This document shows positions 43,541 to 54,745 of a DNA stretch of 60,000 nt, one piece after another. The translations under genes were made by a program, and so were the position numbers. Each line of letters begins with the position of its first letter. The first letter of the stretch is position 1. Below the pieces are notes generated by a model. That model made no database searches, was not told where the DNA came from, and saw only the letters and a program-made list of their open reading frames with translations. The stretch lies in contig NC_081406.1 of assembly GCF_030272615.1 (NCBI RefSeq), positions 474,783,400 through 474,843,399 on the forward strand. The letters are read 5' to 3'. This DNA is from Cryptomeria japonica. Taxonomy: Eukaryota > Streptophyta > Pinopsida > Cupressales > Cupressaceae.

Positions 43541-45449
43541 TGAGAGTACAAATGTGAAGATTGATGAACAATTCAGAGGAACTTCAAGGTATATAGACTC
43601 TGAACTGGCAACAAAGATTCTAACAAATGAACCTACATTGAACCCACTGGTACAAAATGAAGATCCAGTTACACCGGTGTCATCTGAAAATTCCATAGTA
43701 ATTGAGGAACAACAACAAATGAAGACACCCCGGTATGTAAGACTGAATCACTCTGAAGATCAGATAATTGGGAACAAGTATAAAGGAGTTATGACAAGAG
43801 GAAGACTGGCAAATGAAGAGGTATGTCTTATTTCTCAAATTGAACCATCATCAATTAATGAGGCATGTGAAGATAAACACTGGATTAAAGCTATGGAAGA
43901 GGAACTAGAACAAATTGAGAAAAATAACACATGGACATTAGTTCCCCGACCTAAAGACAAAAATGTGATTGGAACAAAATGGGTATTTAGAAACAAACTT
44001 AATGAAGATGGTAAGGTAATCAGGAATAAAGCAAGACTAGTGTGTAAGGGATATTCTCGGAAAGAAGGAATTGATTATAATGAAACCTTTGCACCGGTAG
44101 CTAGAATTGAGGCAGTCAAATTATTCTTGGCTTTTGTAGCACACAAGAACTACAAAGTATATCAAATGGATATTGAATGTGCATTTCTGAATGGAGATCT
44201 TGAAGAAGAAGTTTACATTGAACAACCTGATGGATTTTGTTTGACAGATAACAAAGATATGGTGTGCAGGTTAAGGAAAGCTTTGTATGGGTTGAAACAA
44301 GCTCCAAGAGCTTGGTATGCAAGATTGGATAAGTATCTTTTGAAGGTTGGTTTTTTTAAAGGTAATGCTGACATCAACTTATACTACAAAGTGACTAATG
44401 ATGACATCTTGGTTATAGAATTTTTTGCTGATGATATAATCTTTGGAGGAGAAGATGGATTATGTAAAGACTTTTCTATTCAAATGCAACAAGAATTTGA
44501 AATGTCTATGATTGGAGAGATAAAATTCTTTTTAGGATTGCAGATTTCACATACTGATAAAGGTATATTCTTGAGTCAATCCAAGTACTTGAAGGAGTTA
44601 CTAAAGAAATTTGGGATGGATAACTCTAAACTGGTAAGCACACCTATGACTACAAATGACAAATTATCACTAAGGGATGAATCTACACTTTTTAATCCGA
44701 CTAGGTACAAATCTATGATAGGAGGCCTACTATATTTAACACAAACAAGACCTGATATTATGAATGCAGTATGTATTTTTTCAATATTTCAAAGTAATCC
44801 TAGAGAAAATCATGAATCAGCAGTCAAAAGAATTTTCTGGTACTTACAAGGCACTATAAATCTTGGATTATGGTATCCTAGAGATGAAAACTTTGAATTA
44901 TGTGCATACACAGATGCAAATTGGGCAGGAGATGTGGATGATAGAAAAAGCACCACCAGAGGAGCATTTTTTCTTGGCAGTAGATTAATTTCTTGGTTGA
45001 GTAAGAAACAAAGTTGTACATCTTTATCAACAGCTAAATCAGAATATGTTGCAGCAACAACTAATTGTACACAGGTATTATGGCTTAAGCAAATGTTGAA
45101 GGACACAAAGGTAAAATGCAAGGAACCCATAACTGTCTATTGTGACAACACTGCAGCAATTGATATATCTAAGAATCCAGTATTACATTCTAAAACTAAA
45201 CATGTTTCTATCAAACTAAATTTTCTAAGGGAGAATGTTGAAGCAAAAGAAATAAAATTGGTTTATGTGAATACTAAAGAGCTGATTGCAGATATTTTCA
45301 CTAAACCTCTACCTAAGGAGACCTTTGAATATCTCGGAGACCAGCTTGGGGTTATAACCCCACCAGGATGTTTGTCATCAACCGACAAAATTAATAGAGA
45401 AATCTTTTATTTCGGCTTTAACGAGGAAGATACTTCTCAGAGGGAGTAG
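43512..45449 (+). CDS. pol: Copia-2 reverse transcriptase-RNase H, open frame of 645 codons
   Basis: Uninterrupted from 43512 to the TAG at 45447-45449. RT starts with [20 protein letters not shown] and [20 protein letters not shown]. The palm has [20 protein letters not shown] and [16 protein letters not shown]. The catalytic box is FADD ([11 protein letters not shown]), with both Asp kept. RNase H has [33 protein letters not shown] and [20 protein letters not shown]. The end is [18 protein letters not shown]. The initiating ATG is only the first Met after a frameshift; in an intact element this would be part of one polyprotein. It looks able to fold but lacks its upstream frame. Confidence 0.9.
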   Translation: MFNKRLQKIVESTNVKIDEQFRGTSRYIDSELATKILTNEPTLNPLVQNEDPVTPVSSENSIVIEEQQQMKTPRYVRLNHSEDQIIGNKYKGVMTRGRLANEEVCLISQIEPSSINEACEDKHWIKAMEEELEQIEKNNTWTLVPRPKDKNVIGTKWVFRNKLNEDGKVIRNKARLVCKGYSRKEGIDYNETFAPVARIEAVKLFLAFVAHKNYKVYQMDIECAFLNGDLEEEVYIEQPDGFCLTDNKDMVCRLRKALYGLKQAPRAWYARLDKYLLKVGFFKGNADINLYYKVTNDDILVIEFFADDIIFGGEDGLCKDFSIQMQQEFEMSMIGEIKFFLGLQISHTDKGIFLSQSKYLKELLKKFGMDNSKLVSTPMTTNDKLSLRDESTLFNPTRYKSMIGGLLYLTQTRPDIMNAVCIFSIFQSNPRENHESAVKRIFWYLQGTINLGLWYPRDENFELCAYTDANWAGDVDDRKSTTRGAFFLGSRLISWLSKKQSCTSLSTAKSEYVAATTNCTQVLWLKQMLKDTKVKCKEPITVYCDNTAAIDISKNPVLHSKTKHVSIKLNFLRENVEAKEIKLVYVNTKELIADIFTKPLPKETFEYLGDQLGVITPPGCLSSTDKINREIFYFGFNEEDTSQRE

Positions 45450-45654
45450 TTGGTATACTGAATTGGTTAGTATTTTGTATTTACATATGGTTTTGCATTG
45501 GCTTTGGCATTTGATGTCAAAGGGGGAGAGATTGTTTATATCTGAATTTTGATTTCTGGTTATGATATCTTTTTGGGAGATTGTTGGTTTTTGGTATTTG
45601 GCATTTCTGTCTTGGCACTTTGATGGTTTTTCCATCTTGTGTTGCCATCAATGC

Positions 45655-45667
45655 CAAAGGGGGAGAT
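45655..45667 (+). promoter_or_regulatory. Polypurine tract of Copia-2
   Basis: CCAAAGGGGGAGAT abuts the TG of the 3' LTR. A second AAAGGGGGAGAG at about 45519 resembles it. Confidence 0.75.
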
Positions 45668-46732
45668 TGTTGGTATTTTGGTATGGTTTTGTCATTGATG
45701 TCAACACCTACTATCACTTATCAACTTTGGCACTTTGAAGAATTGGCAATGTTCACCGGCAAGCAAGTGACTTATGCACAGTCACCGGTATTTGGTACAC
45801 CGATAGGATATAATGTTCACCGACACCTGGAATGGAATGGAAAACACCTGGTTATGTCGAAGACATCATTTGGACACTTTGTCTTGGAGATTTGTTCATT
45901 GGCATATTCGTATTTGCATATTTGTTGTTACTGACAAATAGGTCCAGATCATTCACCGACAGGCTTATCTATTCCAAATCAGCATGACACGCTATGGAGA
46001 TGTTTTATTAATGTTGTAATTGCATTGAGCCGACATGTTGAATCGGTTATTGCATCGGATATTGTTTTATTTGTAAAATGATTTTATTGTAATATCCTTT
46101 AGAGCCGACCTACTAAAATTGGTCTTAGGCTATGATATAAATGTAAGATCTTATTTCTAAGATCAATGTGGAATGCGAAAGAAAAATTATGTGAAGGTAT
46201 ATGCGAGAATAAGCAGAGCTATACACGCAAACATCATTTGAAGGTTGAAGAAGGGTTTTGTGAAGACAATCAGAACTACACGGGTACTAAATCCAGCATA
46301 GTAAGATGCTATTTTGAGCAGTACATCCTTATTGGATTTAACCATCCAATTGTAGTCAGTGTGACTCCTATTGTGTTTGAGCAGTGAGCTCTAGGCACTT
46401 GGCCTTTCTGCATGTGCAGACCCCATTTGTATACACATACTATCTGCAGTAGTATCATCTGATTGTGGGTAAGGTTTCCCACTGTGGTTTTTCCCCTTAC
46501 AGGGTTTCCACATACAAATATTGGTGTTATGTGTTGTGGATGTTATTGTCTTTCTATTTCATGCATTAATCTTTACTGGTACTATAATTAACTGATAAAA
46601 CTGTCTATCGGCATACAAGTCTGGTTCACCGGTATTAAGCATTAAAGTTGGTTAAGTTGTTTTGGTTTGAATTTATTTGACAATTGATTCACCCCCCCCC
46701 CCCCCCCTCTCAGTTGTCCCCGGGACCTAACA
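45668..46732 (+). repeat. 3' LTR of Copia-2 (1065 bp)
   Basis: It starts TGTTGGTATTTTGGTATGG and ends CGGGACCTAACA. It contains a 17-C run at about 46691-46707 before TCTCAGTTGTCCCC. The same LTR in reverse orientation occurs alone at 49677-50727. Confidence 0.94.
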
Positions 46733-46737
46733 CATGG

Positions 46738-48120
46738 TATGGTCATGAAACATGCATTTTTAAATAATAGTTTATGAAATCCCCTTTTAAAGTTAATTTC
46801 TATTATTCGGGTATTAAAATATATTCCAAGTACTACATTTTGTATTACTGATTTTTTTCAAGATTCAATCTCTAAGTGCTTCAATTTTTTAGGTCAAATG
46901 TGGCAAAATTTGAAAATCAGGGAAACCACTCAATTTTTTGGCCAAAAAGTGGACTCAACTTCTTGCTTGCACCCTACATGATCCTTTCTTGGCTAAAAGA
47001 TGGTTTTTTGGTTTTGTTTTGATTTGCAATTTTTCTATTTCTTTCTCTTTGATATACAGAATAATTTATTCTTTTAGCAATCATTGTTTTTTAAACCTTA
47101 AACAAATTTTGATTCATTCACCAACCATTACACACAAGTAGAAAATGTGTGTTTGTGTTTGGTCACTTTTTGTGCTTTTAAGGTTTATTTAGTTTTTTTT
47201 TTTAATTTATATTTAATTATAATATATGTTTTTATAAAAAAATAATTTTTTCAATTGGAAAATAGATCATACCTCATGTGTTCGCCAAACCATTATTCTG
47301 AATTCAAGGTACTAGACCATAGACCTAGTCCTAAACCCATTCGATTCGAATATTGGAGATTGCCTTGAAGAAGTCAATAATATACATTTATAGATAATTT
47401 AACATATTAAAAGAAATTAACTTCTAATTGAAAACACTTAGAAAATATATTTATCTATTTGTTCGCATTTTTTTATCATGGCTTTCAATGCCTTACAACT
47501 AGAACATTGTATTCGTCACCGATTGGCATGCTTATAATCACATTACATTTTATTAAAAAAATCTATAATTTCTTGATATAAACAGGTTGTTAGAAAAAAA
47601 ACATTTAAGCAATTGAAGGTTACATGGTGAGGAAGATAGTACAAAATAAAAAAGCTTAATACACAAGCAATGGGTAAGGAGACACATAATAACACAACAT
47701 AAATATCATGACAACATTACAAAATGATGGATTATTTGTAAGATCTCTAGAAATTATAATGCTTATGAGTAGTTAAGCATTGAAAATAATAACAAAGTAG
47801 GTAAGATAGATAGGAGAGCAACAAGAGAACATTAAGTGAAAATGGCTAAGATGGGAGAGTGACAAGACAAATTAAGTGAAAATCACATGTACTAATACTG
47901 TGGAATTGCCTACTGCTTGATCCTTTTTTAATTCCTCCATGAATTTGATGTCTCAAAAGTGGGTATGAACAAGTTTGGAAAGCAAAAATGAATGAATGAG
48001 TTTTAATGACGTCCATGAGACCATCATTCTATGGGACCAAGTGCATATTTGTTAATAATTTTCAAGTTCTTTCAATTGTCGATTCTTCTATTGTGGATCT
48101 TGATCAAGAAGCCTACTATT
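46738..48120. other. AT-rich intergenic DNA, no gene seen
   Basis: No coding domain, tandem array or terminal repeats stand out in this 1.4 kb. Confidence 0.4.
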
Positions 48121-49440
48121 TTCTAAAGTCTTGCCTCCTCAAATAACTCATTTAGATTACTCCCCTTCAAATTTTTCTCATATTGAGTATGGATATCCTC
48201 ATGTGCGACACACTCAAAGATGAAGTGCCATTCAATTTTTACCACTCCTTTATTGTAGAAAAGACAAGTTCTTTCATCCCACTCCTCCTTAGGGACTGCC
48301 CATCTACTTGTCTTGCATCTAAATTGTTGTCCTTAGGTAGCCTTTTTCATCATGCTCCCCCAAGGGGTTGAACTCTTTGATATAATATGTTTTTATTCCA
48401 ACCAACAGGTGCTTGGTCCACATGGTAGTTCTAAATTTTTCAAACAAAAACTTTTTTTTATCTCATCTTTACTATTGGGCCAATCTTGCAAATCAATGTC
48501 CCACTTGTTGATCCATTTGTTGTTCTACTTCATCCAAGTCTTCTTCCTTCTTTTTAATTCCTCCTCAACAACCATTTTGTGGCTTTGTTTCTTATCCATG
48601 TTTTAAAATTTCTTTAAATAACTTAGCAAATAAACTATTACATAGGTCTCCATTGGAAACATTCCTGGTTTTGTTGAAAGAATCGCATAGGGAACTGTTG
48701 ACTTGACTTTGAGACTACTAATGATTAGATGCTTTTGAATTGCTTCTGATTGACTCCATTTTTGGTTTGACATGTTACTCCCCCAAATCTCACAACCATA
48801 AATGACAACTAATGTAACCAACAAATTGGAGAAGGTGTTTTTTTGTTTTCCGATCCCATAACTCTGTTTTGCTAGAGATAAGAAGCCTTCCATCCTCCTT
48901 GAATCCTTTTTGACCTACAAGTCTCCCGACTGAGCTTATGTTGTACTTTTATTCTTCCACTATTTCCAACGAACAACCATCAAACATGAAGTTAATTTGT
49001 TGCTTCTTTCTTTTCAAAGAGAACATCACGACTTTAGTCTTGTAGGTATTTACTTGTATTTCAACCTCTTGACAAAAAGTTCGAGTGCCTTCATATGTTC
49101 TTTCAAACTGTTCACAATTTTTTCAATTAGAATAAGATCATCTGCATAGAAAAGTAGTTTTACAACATAACGCATAAGTTGGATACCTTCCCCATTATTC
49201 TCTTTTTCGCCACTCTCCAAGTTTATCAACACATAGTTCAAATAGGGTGGGGGGAAGAGGACACCCCTGTTTAACCACAATGTCACATCCAAAGCATTTA
49301 GACATCCCCTCCCTTGTTTTGATTTTATCTCTAACTTGATTATAGAGTTTATAAATTGTAGCTCTAAGTTCATCATGTCACAAGAAGTACTAGCCACCCT
49401 TGATTTCTTTGTAGCAACATTTTAAATTTCTTTTGGAAGT
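48120..49440 (-). pseudogene. L1-type LINE remnant (RT and C-terminal part)
   Basis: On the minus strand from about 49440 downwards, degenerate frames give a Lys-rich LYNQVRDKIKTREGMSKCFG, a broken GCPLSPTLF-like segment (KQGCPLPPTLFELC), then LLFYADDLILIEKIVNSL, which holds the YADD catalytic box of non-LTR reverse transcriptases. SLAKQSYGIGKQKNTF and VTLVVIYGCEIWG follow, as in plant L1 elements. Near 48200-48330, RCKTSRWAVPKEEWDERTC and VVKIEWHFIFECV resemble the C-terminal Cys-His motif. Frameshifts and stops are frequent. The 5' part and a poly(A) tail were not identified. Confidence 0.75.
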
Positions 49441-49676
49441 TGCCTTTTTAGGTGATCAAATGTCATGATAGTCGTAATGCCCTTAGTTTTGTTGGTGATG
49501 CTTTTATACTAGGTCAATAATTCATGGGTCAATCATTTTGGTTGTGTGTTTGCACAATCGATAAATATATCCAAATCATTAATAAAGGAAATGAAAAAGC
49601 TACATTTTCTTTTTTCTTTGCTTTAGTTTATCACAAAGAATATAGCTATTCTCCCTGCAAAAGAGCATGTTAAGAC

Positions 49677-50727
49677 TGTTAGGTCCCGGAGACAACTGAG
49701 AGGGGAGAGGGGGGTGTGGGGGTGAATCAGTTGTCTAATAAATTTAAACCAAAAACAACTTAATCAACTTTCTGCTTAATACCAGTGGATAGTTTTATCA
49801 GATAATTTGCAATACCGGTAAATATTAATGCATGAAATAAAAAGACAAAGTCATCCACAACACATAACACCAATATTTGTATGTGGAAACCCTGTAAGGG
49901 GAAAAACCATGGTGGGAAACCTTACCCACAATCAGATGATACTATTGCAGATAGTAAGTGTATACAAATGGGGTCTGCACATGCAAAAAGGCCAAGCGCC
50001 TAGAGCTTACTGCTCAAACACAAAATAGGAGTCACACTGAATACAATTGGATGGTTAAATCCAATAAGGATGTACTGCTTCAAATAACATCTTCATATGC
50101 TGGATTCAGTACCGGTGTAGTTCTGATATGCTTTCACAAAACCTTCCTTCACCTTCAAATGATGTCTGCATGTATAGCTCTTCTTATTCTTGCATATACC
50201 TTCACACAAATCTTCTTCGCATTCCCTTTTGATCTTACAAATAAGATCTTACATTTATACCATACCCTAAGACCAATTTTAGTAGGTCGGCTCTAAAGTA
50301 TAATACAATAAAACCAATTTACAAATAAATTAATGCCCGATGCAATAATTGATTCAACATGTTGGCTTAATGCATTTACAACAATAATAAGTCATCTCCA
50401 TAGCGTGCCATGCTGATCTGGAAAATATAAACCTGTCGGTGTGTAACCTGGACCTATTTGTCGGTAACAACAAATATGCAAATACGAATATGCCAATTAA
50501 CAAACCTTCAAGACAAAGTGTCCAAATGATGTCTTCGACATAACCATGTGATTTCCATTCCATTCCAAGTGTCGATGATCATTATATCCTGCTGGTGTAC
50601 CAGATACCGATGACTATTCATAAGTCATTTGCTTGCCGATGAATGTTGTTGATTCTCCAAAGTGCCAGAGTTGATAATTGTTAGTAGGTGTTGACATCAA
50701 TGACAAAACCATACCAAAATACCAACA
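49677..50727 (-). mobile_element. Solo LTR of the Copia-2 family, minus strand (TSD AAGAC)
   Basis: The segment is the reverse complement of the Copia-2 LTR: it starts TGTTAGGTCCCGGAGACAAC and ends CAAAATACCAACA. AAGAC is duplicated at 49672-49676 and 50728-50732. No internal region remains. Its G run near 49700-49731 corresponds to the C run of the forward copies but is interrupted (GAGGGGGGTGTGGGGGTG). It is more diverged from Copia-2's LTRs than these are from each other. Confidence 0.93.
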
Positions 50728-50732
50728 AAGAC

Positions 50733-51400
50733 ATTTTAACATACAAATCACCATATCAAATGACATGGCTTCATCCACTTGCTAAAGGAATGACAACACT
50801 ATTTAAAAATCCTATTCATTTTTCCATTTGTGAGATGTAGGTGCAACCATGAAAAGAAGAAAAGCCAAGTCATGGAGATATTTGATTGCTGGAACAGATG
50901 CTACGATATCTCATGTTCTAGCTTGGGCTTTGGTAAAGTGTTGAAATTTCATTAGTTTGCCAAGTGTGTTTCTAGTTTTTTTATTTATTTTGTTCTATCA
51001 TGTTTACTCAAAATCCTCTATTTTTTGTGTGCAACATACAACGAGTATTTACTCGATAATCATGTCTTATTCAAAGAACACAATTACTTGCAATGCTTCT
51101 TCAACCAATTTTACATCCATGTCCAAAAAGCCCATAGCGACTCTTGCTCCAGATAATAGCCATGGCCTCAAAGCTTGGCTCGAGGAAAAGACCCATGAGC
51201 AAGTATTATGATTTGTTATGGCATGGAATAAAGTCATTGGTATTTTGATAAAATGCTCACCGAATAACTTGTATTCACTTGTAATGATCAGTTTTATCAA
51301 AAAAATTTACTCTAGTTTGGTTATTTTATTGGGTTTAAGTGTGGCTCATGTAACCCCATCTTTGTTGTAGGGCGATGTGAAAATTCTACATGGCTAAATC
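50733..51400. other. AT-rich DNA, no gene seen
   Basis: Short open frames occur on both strands around 50957-51300, without domain or family resemblance. Confidence 0.4.
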
Positions 51401-51407
51401 TAAAAGC

Positions 51408-51828
51408 AAAACAATTTTAATTGAAAAAATGAAAAAGACTTAATGATTCATTTTTTTTTTATCATATCATTGTTTTTGTTTACCTTAGTTTTCCTTGATC
51501 CACTCCATTTGGATTTATCTTCATATATAAGAAAAAGTAAGTCTTTACATTTACCTGCAAAAGAAAGAAACATTGACGCAAACAAAATTCCACACAGTTG
51601 AATCCAAAAACAAAATAGTAATTATTAAAAAAATGAAAGACTTAGTGATTCAAGTTTTTTTATAATATCATTGTTTTTGTTTACATTAGTTTTCCTTGAT
51701 AAACTCCATTTGGATTCATCTTCATATATGAGAGCAAGTAAGTCTTTACATTTACCTACAAAAGAAGGAAGCATTGATGCAAACAAAATTCTACACAGTT
51801 GAATCTAGAAACAAAACATTAATATATG
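51408..51828. repeat. Tandem duplication of about 210 bp
   Basis: Two adjacent copies (about 51408-51617 and 51618-51828) share TATCATTGTTTTTGTTTAC, AGTCTTTACATTTACCT and CACACAGTTGAATC in order, with roughly one difference per ten to fifteen bases. No function is apparent. Confidence 0.85.
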
Positions 51829-52469
51829 AAAAAATATATAAAATAGTATAATTTTGTCTATTGTGTAAGGTATAAAATTGTACAGTGGCTTTAAATAAAG
51901 TTAGAAATTAATAAATTGTATTTTTTGTTAATGTTAAATTTTGTTGTTATTGATTTCTATTATAAGTATAAATATAATTTATAGTTTAATTAGTGCATAA
52001 ATATTAGTTTGGTCATCTTAGATCTAAAATATAAGTGGAAAATTTATAGATACATAATTTTCAAAATTACAAATATGTTTGATCTTTTATTAGAATTAAA
52101 ATTCATATTTTTTAAAATTCGTAAATAAGTAGAACTATTAGATATTTTTTATTTTAATAAATTATGTGTTTATAGTTGGATATTCCATCATTTACTAAAA
52201 GGAAATACAAGAGCAAGAAAATGAAAAAGAAATCCAAGTAAGTATGTTGTTTGAAGGAATGTTACCAAAGTAGGGAGCAACTTGAGAATAATCACCCAAA
52301 ACTTGAAGATGAGACACAAAAGCTTATGAAAGAAAAGTGAAGAATGAGAGGAGAAGCATCTCTTATGTCACAACCCTCCTTTATCACTTTTGGATTTAAA
52401 ATACAATTCTATTATATTTTGGTTAAACTACTTAAAATGATTGAATAAATGTTATAAAAAAATAAAATG

Positions 52470-52497
52470 AACACACACACACACACACACACACACT
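52470..52497. repeat. (AC)n microsatellite
   Basis: A run of AC units, about 12-13 copies, in AT-rich DNA. Confidence 0.95.
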
Positions 52498-52931
52498 TGG
52501 AGAATATAATTCAAAAGGCATTATTTTTTTATTTTTTTATTTTCCACTTCCAGTTATGGCACATGTTGTAGGAAGAATAAGAAGCTTCTAGAGGAATCTC
52601 CAACACCTTGCATGTAACTCCCCCACTAAGTTTAATCAATTTGCATGAAGTCCAATATTGGAAAAGAATCTCCTTTTTAATTAAATTTTCTAGATAGTGG
52701 AATGGAGGGATTTCTCTTATAAAATTGTATGCAAGTTTCAAAGAAGGGAGTTGATTATGTTTTGAAAAGAAATTCCCAGGTTTTCCTTTGTAGTCTCATT
52801 TTGTTGCAGGATTTTTAAGTTGTTGGTTGAAGGATCTCTCTCAAGTTGCAAGGAAGGATCAAAGGATAGCTAGAGGATTCAACATCAAGCTTCAGTAAAC
52901 CAGGTTCTCTCCTTTTGACATATGAGGAATT

Positions 52932-52933
<2 letters not shown>

Positions 52934-52966
<33 letters not shown>
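52934..52966. repeat. (TA)n microsatellite
   Basis: About 15 TA units. Confidence 0.95.
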
Positions 52967-52968
<2 letters not shown>

Positions 52969-53189
52969 TCTAGATTCCTTAGTTGAATATAAATTTTGAA
53001 AGAAATCATTTTTTTTATTTGCTAGATAGGAAGAAAATCTATTTTGTTTTCTTTAAAGAAATGCAGTGATATAATTCTTCCTCTTTTAAAATACATATGT
53101 ATATTTCTCTTGCACATTTTATTTAATCTATTTAAAAGGTAGAAAATCAAATTTTTGCTTTTCTGTTTTCTCTTGAAAACTAGAGATGA

Positions 53190-53575
53190 TATTGAATATA
53201 AAATAAAATAAAATAAATAAATCTCTCTGTGAATGAATAAATAAATCTTTCTCTGTGAATAAATCTCTTTGTATGAAGAAATAAATCTCTCTGTGGATGA
53301 ATAAATAAATCTTTCTCTGTGAATAAATCTCTATGTGTGAAGAAATAAATCTCTCTGTGTGAAGAAATAAATCTCTCTGTGAATGAATAAATAAATCTTT
53401 CTTTGAGAATGAATAGATAAATCTCTCCGTGAATGCATAAATAAATCTTTCTCTATGAATAAATCTCTGTGTGTGAAGAAATAAATCTCTCTGTGAATGA
53501 ATAAATAAATCTTTCTCTGAGAATGAATAGATAAATCTCTCTGTGAATGAAGAAATAAATCCCCCTCTCTAGATA
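53190..53575. repeat. Minisatellite of AAATAAATCTCTCTGTGAATG units
   Basis: Variants of AATAAATCTCTCTGTGAATG and AATAAATCTTTCTCTGTG recur some fifteen times, mixed with GAAGAAATAAATCTC. Larger composite units of about 50-90 bp are themselves repeated. No coding meaning is evident. Confidence 0.92.
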
Positions 53576-53821
53576 TTAGTTGAGAAATAGAATATAAATC
53601 CCTCTATGTGAGCTTTGTATTTCTCAGTATAAACATCTACCTACTTCTTGATAATCTGTGCATTGCTGGAGCAAATTACTTCTCTGGTTATTTTATTTCT
53701 CTATTATATTTTCGTTCCTGGCATTAATTTGTTATTCTCTCTTACATTAATATTCTTTTATATATACACATACCTATTTATTTACTCTTCTTTTATGAAA
53801 TTTAATAATCTGGGAATGTAA

Positions 53822-53822
<1 letters not shown>

Positions 53823-53898
<76 letters not shown>
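53823..53898. repeat. (CA)n microsatellite
   Basis: About 38 CA units without interruption, the longest dinucleotide run in the window. Confidence 0.98.
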
Positions 53899-53904
<6 letters not shown>

Positions 53905-54013
53905 AATTTATCCTAACGAAAATAATTTTTAATGTTGCAAGTGATTTTAAATTTAATCATGTCATTCGGAATTATGAGTGTCGGGCAGCGTGTAGACTAG
54001 TGGAGGCAGTTTA

Positions 54014-54166
54014 GTAACCGCCGGGGAAGTGGTACCCTCCACTTCCCCTGCGGTCACTATCACGGCAGTCGCTGCAGGGTAGTGGAGGGGACCATGGGGT
54101 CCCCTCACCACTGCGGGCTTGCTTCCGCAGTACCCGTAGTGGTGATGGGACCCATGGTTCCCACTC
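54014..54166. repeat. GC-rich foldback island
   Basis: Two stem-loops lie side by side. In the first, GGGGAAGTGG pairs with CCACTTCCCC around a short loop (54022-54049). In the second, 54086-54116 pairs with 54134-54163 (GGTCCCCTCACCACTGCGG against CCGTAGTGGTGATGGGACC and beyond) around a loop of about 17 bases. The island is strikingly GC-rich against its surroundings. A miniature foldback element is possible; no target duplication was found. Confidence 0.7.
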
Positions 54167-54179
54167 CCACTTCCTCCCT

Positions 54180-54745
54180 TCCATTTTTTTTTCTCTTAAA
54201 TGCCATTTCAATTAAATTCGTGGCAATTTTTATAATGTTAATTTCTTTTTTTTTACAAATAAATTTTAGTTTAATAAAAATTTTAAACTTAGGTAAATTT
54301 TAGATTTATAATTAGTTTTAGTAAATTTATAAATTGTAAATTAAACTATACCTTATCAACAATTTAACCATGTCAATATGATTTGAAGCTAAATTCTATT
54401 TTTGGGACTAGTGACTTTATAGGCGATATTCTTGCATGTAACTTACACTACCTTCGCCTCATGCAAATTCTTTACATTGATTACATTTATTGGCGTTTCC
54501 ATCTCCATGCAAGTTACACGTTTAATTATTATAATGCAAGTTTTCTAATTGTCATTATTATGCAAGTTATGTTTCAAGTTTTGGAATAATAAATAGTTTT
54601 AGTTAGGGTTTTATTCCATGTAATTCATCAAGTAGTTATTTCAATTAATTGAGCTTGCAATGTCTAATTTTACGTGTTCAAATCATAATTATTTTCCAAG
54701 CATGATGTTTATCATAAGTTAAAAAATTAAATAAAGGAAGTCGGG
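54180..54745. other. AT-rich DNA, no gene seen
   Basis: Only short open frames without recognisable domains. Confidence 0.4.

Larger units (their letters stand above)
40226..46732 (+). mobile_element. Copia-2: complete Ty1/copia element (TSD CATGG)
   Basis: 5' LTR 40226-41165 and 3' LTR 45668-46732 both begin TGTTGGTATTTTGGTATGG and end GACCTAACA. CATGG is duplicated at 40221-40225 and 46733-46737. The LTRs differ mainly by a deletion of about 125 bp in the 5' copy, just before the C run, plus scattered substitutions. Internal order is gag, protease, integrase, RT, RNase H. Few lesions interrupt the frames, so this is the youngest-looking retrotransposon in the window. Confidence 0.95.

Noticed and set aside
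50957-51211. Possible small membrane protein
   Set aside because: An 84-codon frame in AT-rich DNA with no supporting signal or similarity.
52529-52741. Possible leucine-rich-repeat resistance gene fragment on the minus strand
   Set aside because: Hints of L-x-x-L spacing only; too short and without any diagnostic motif.
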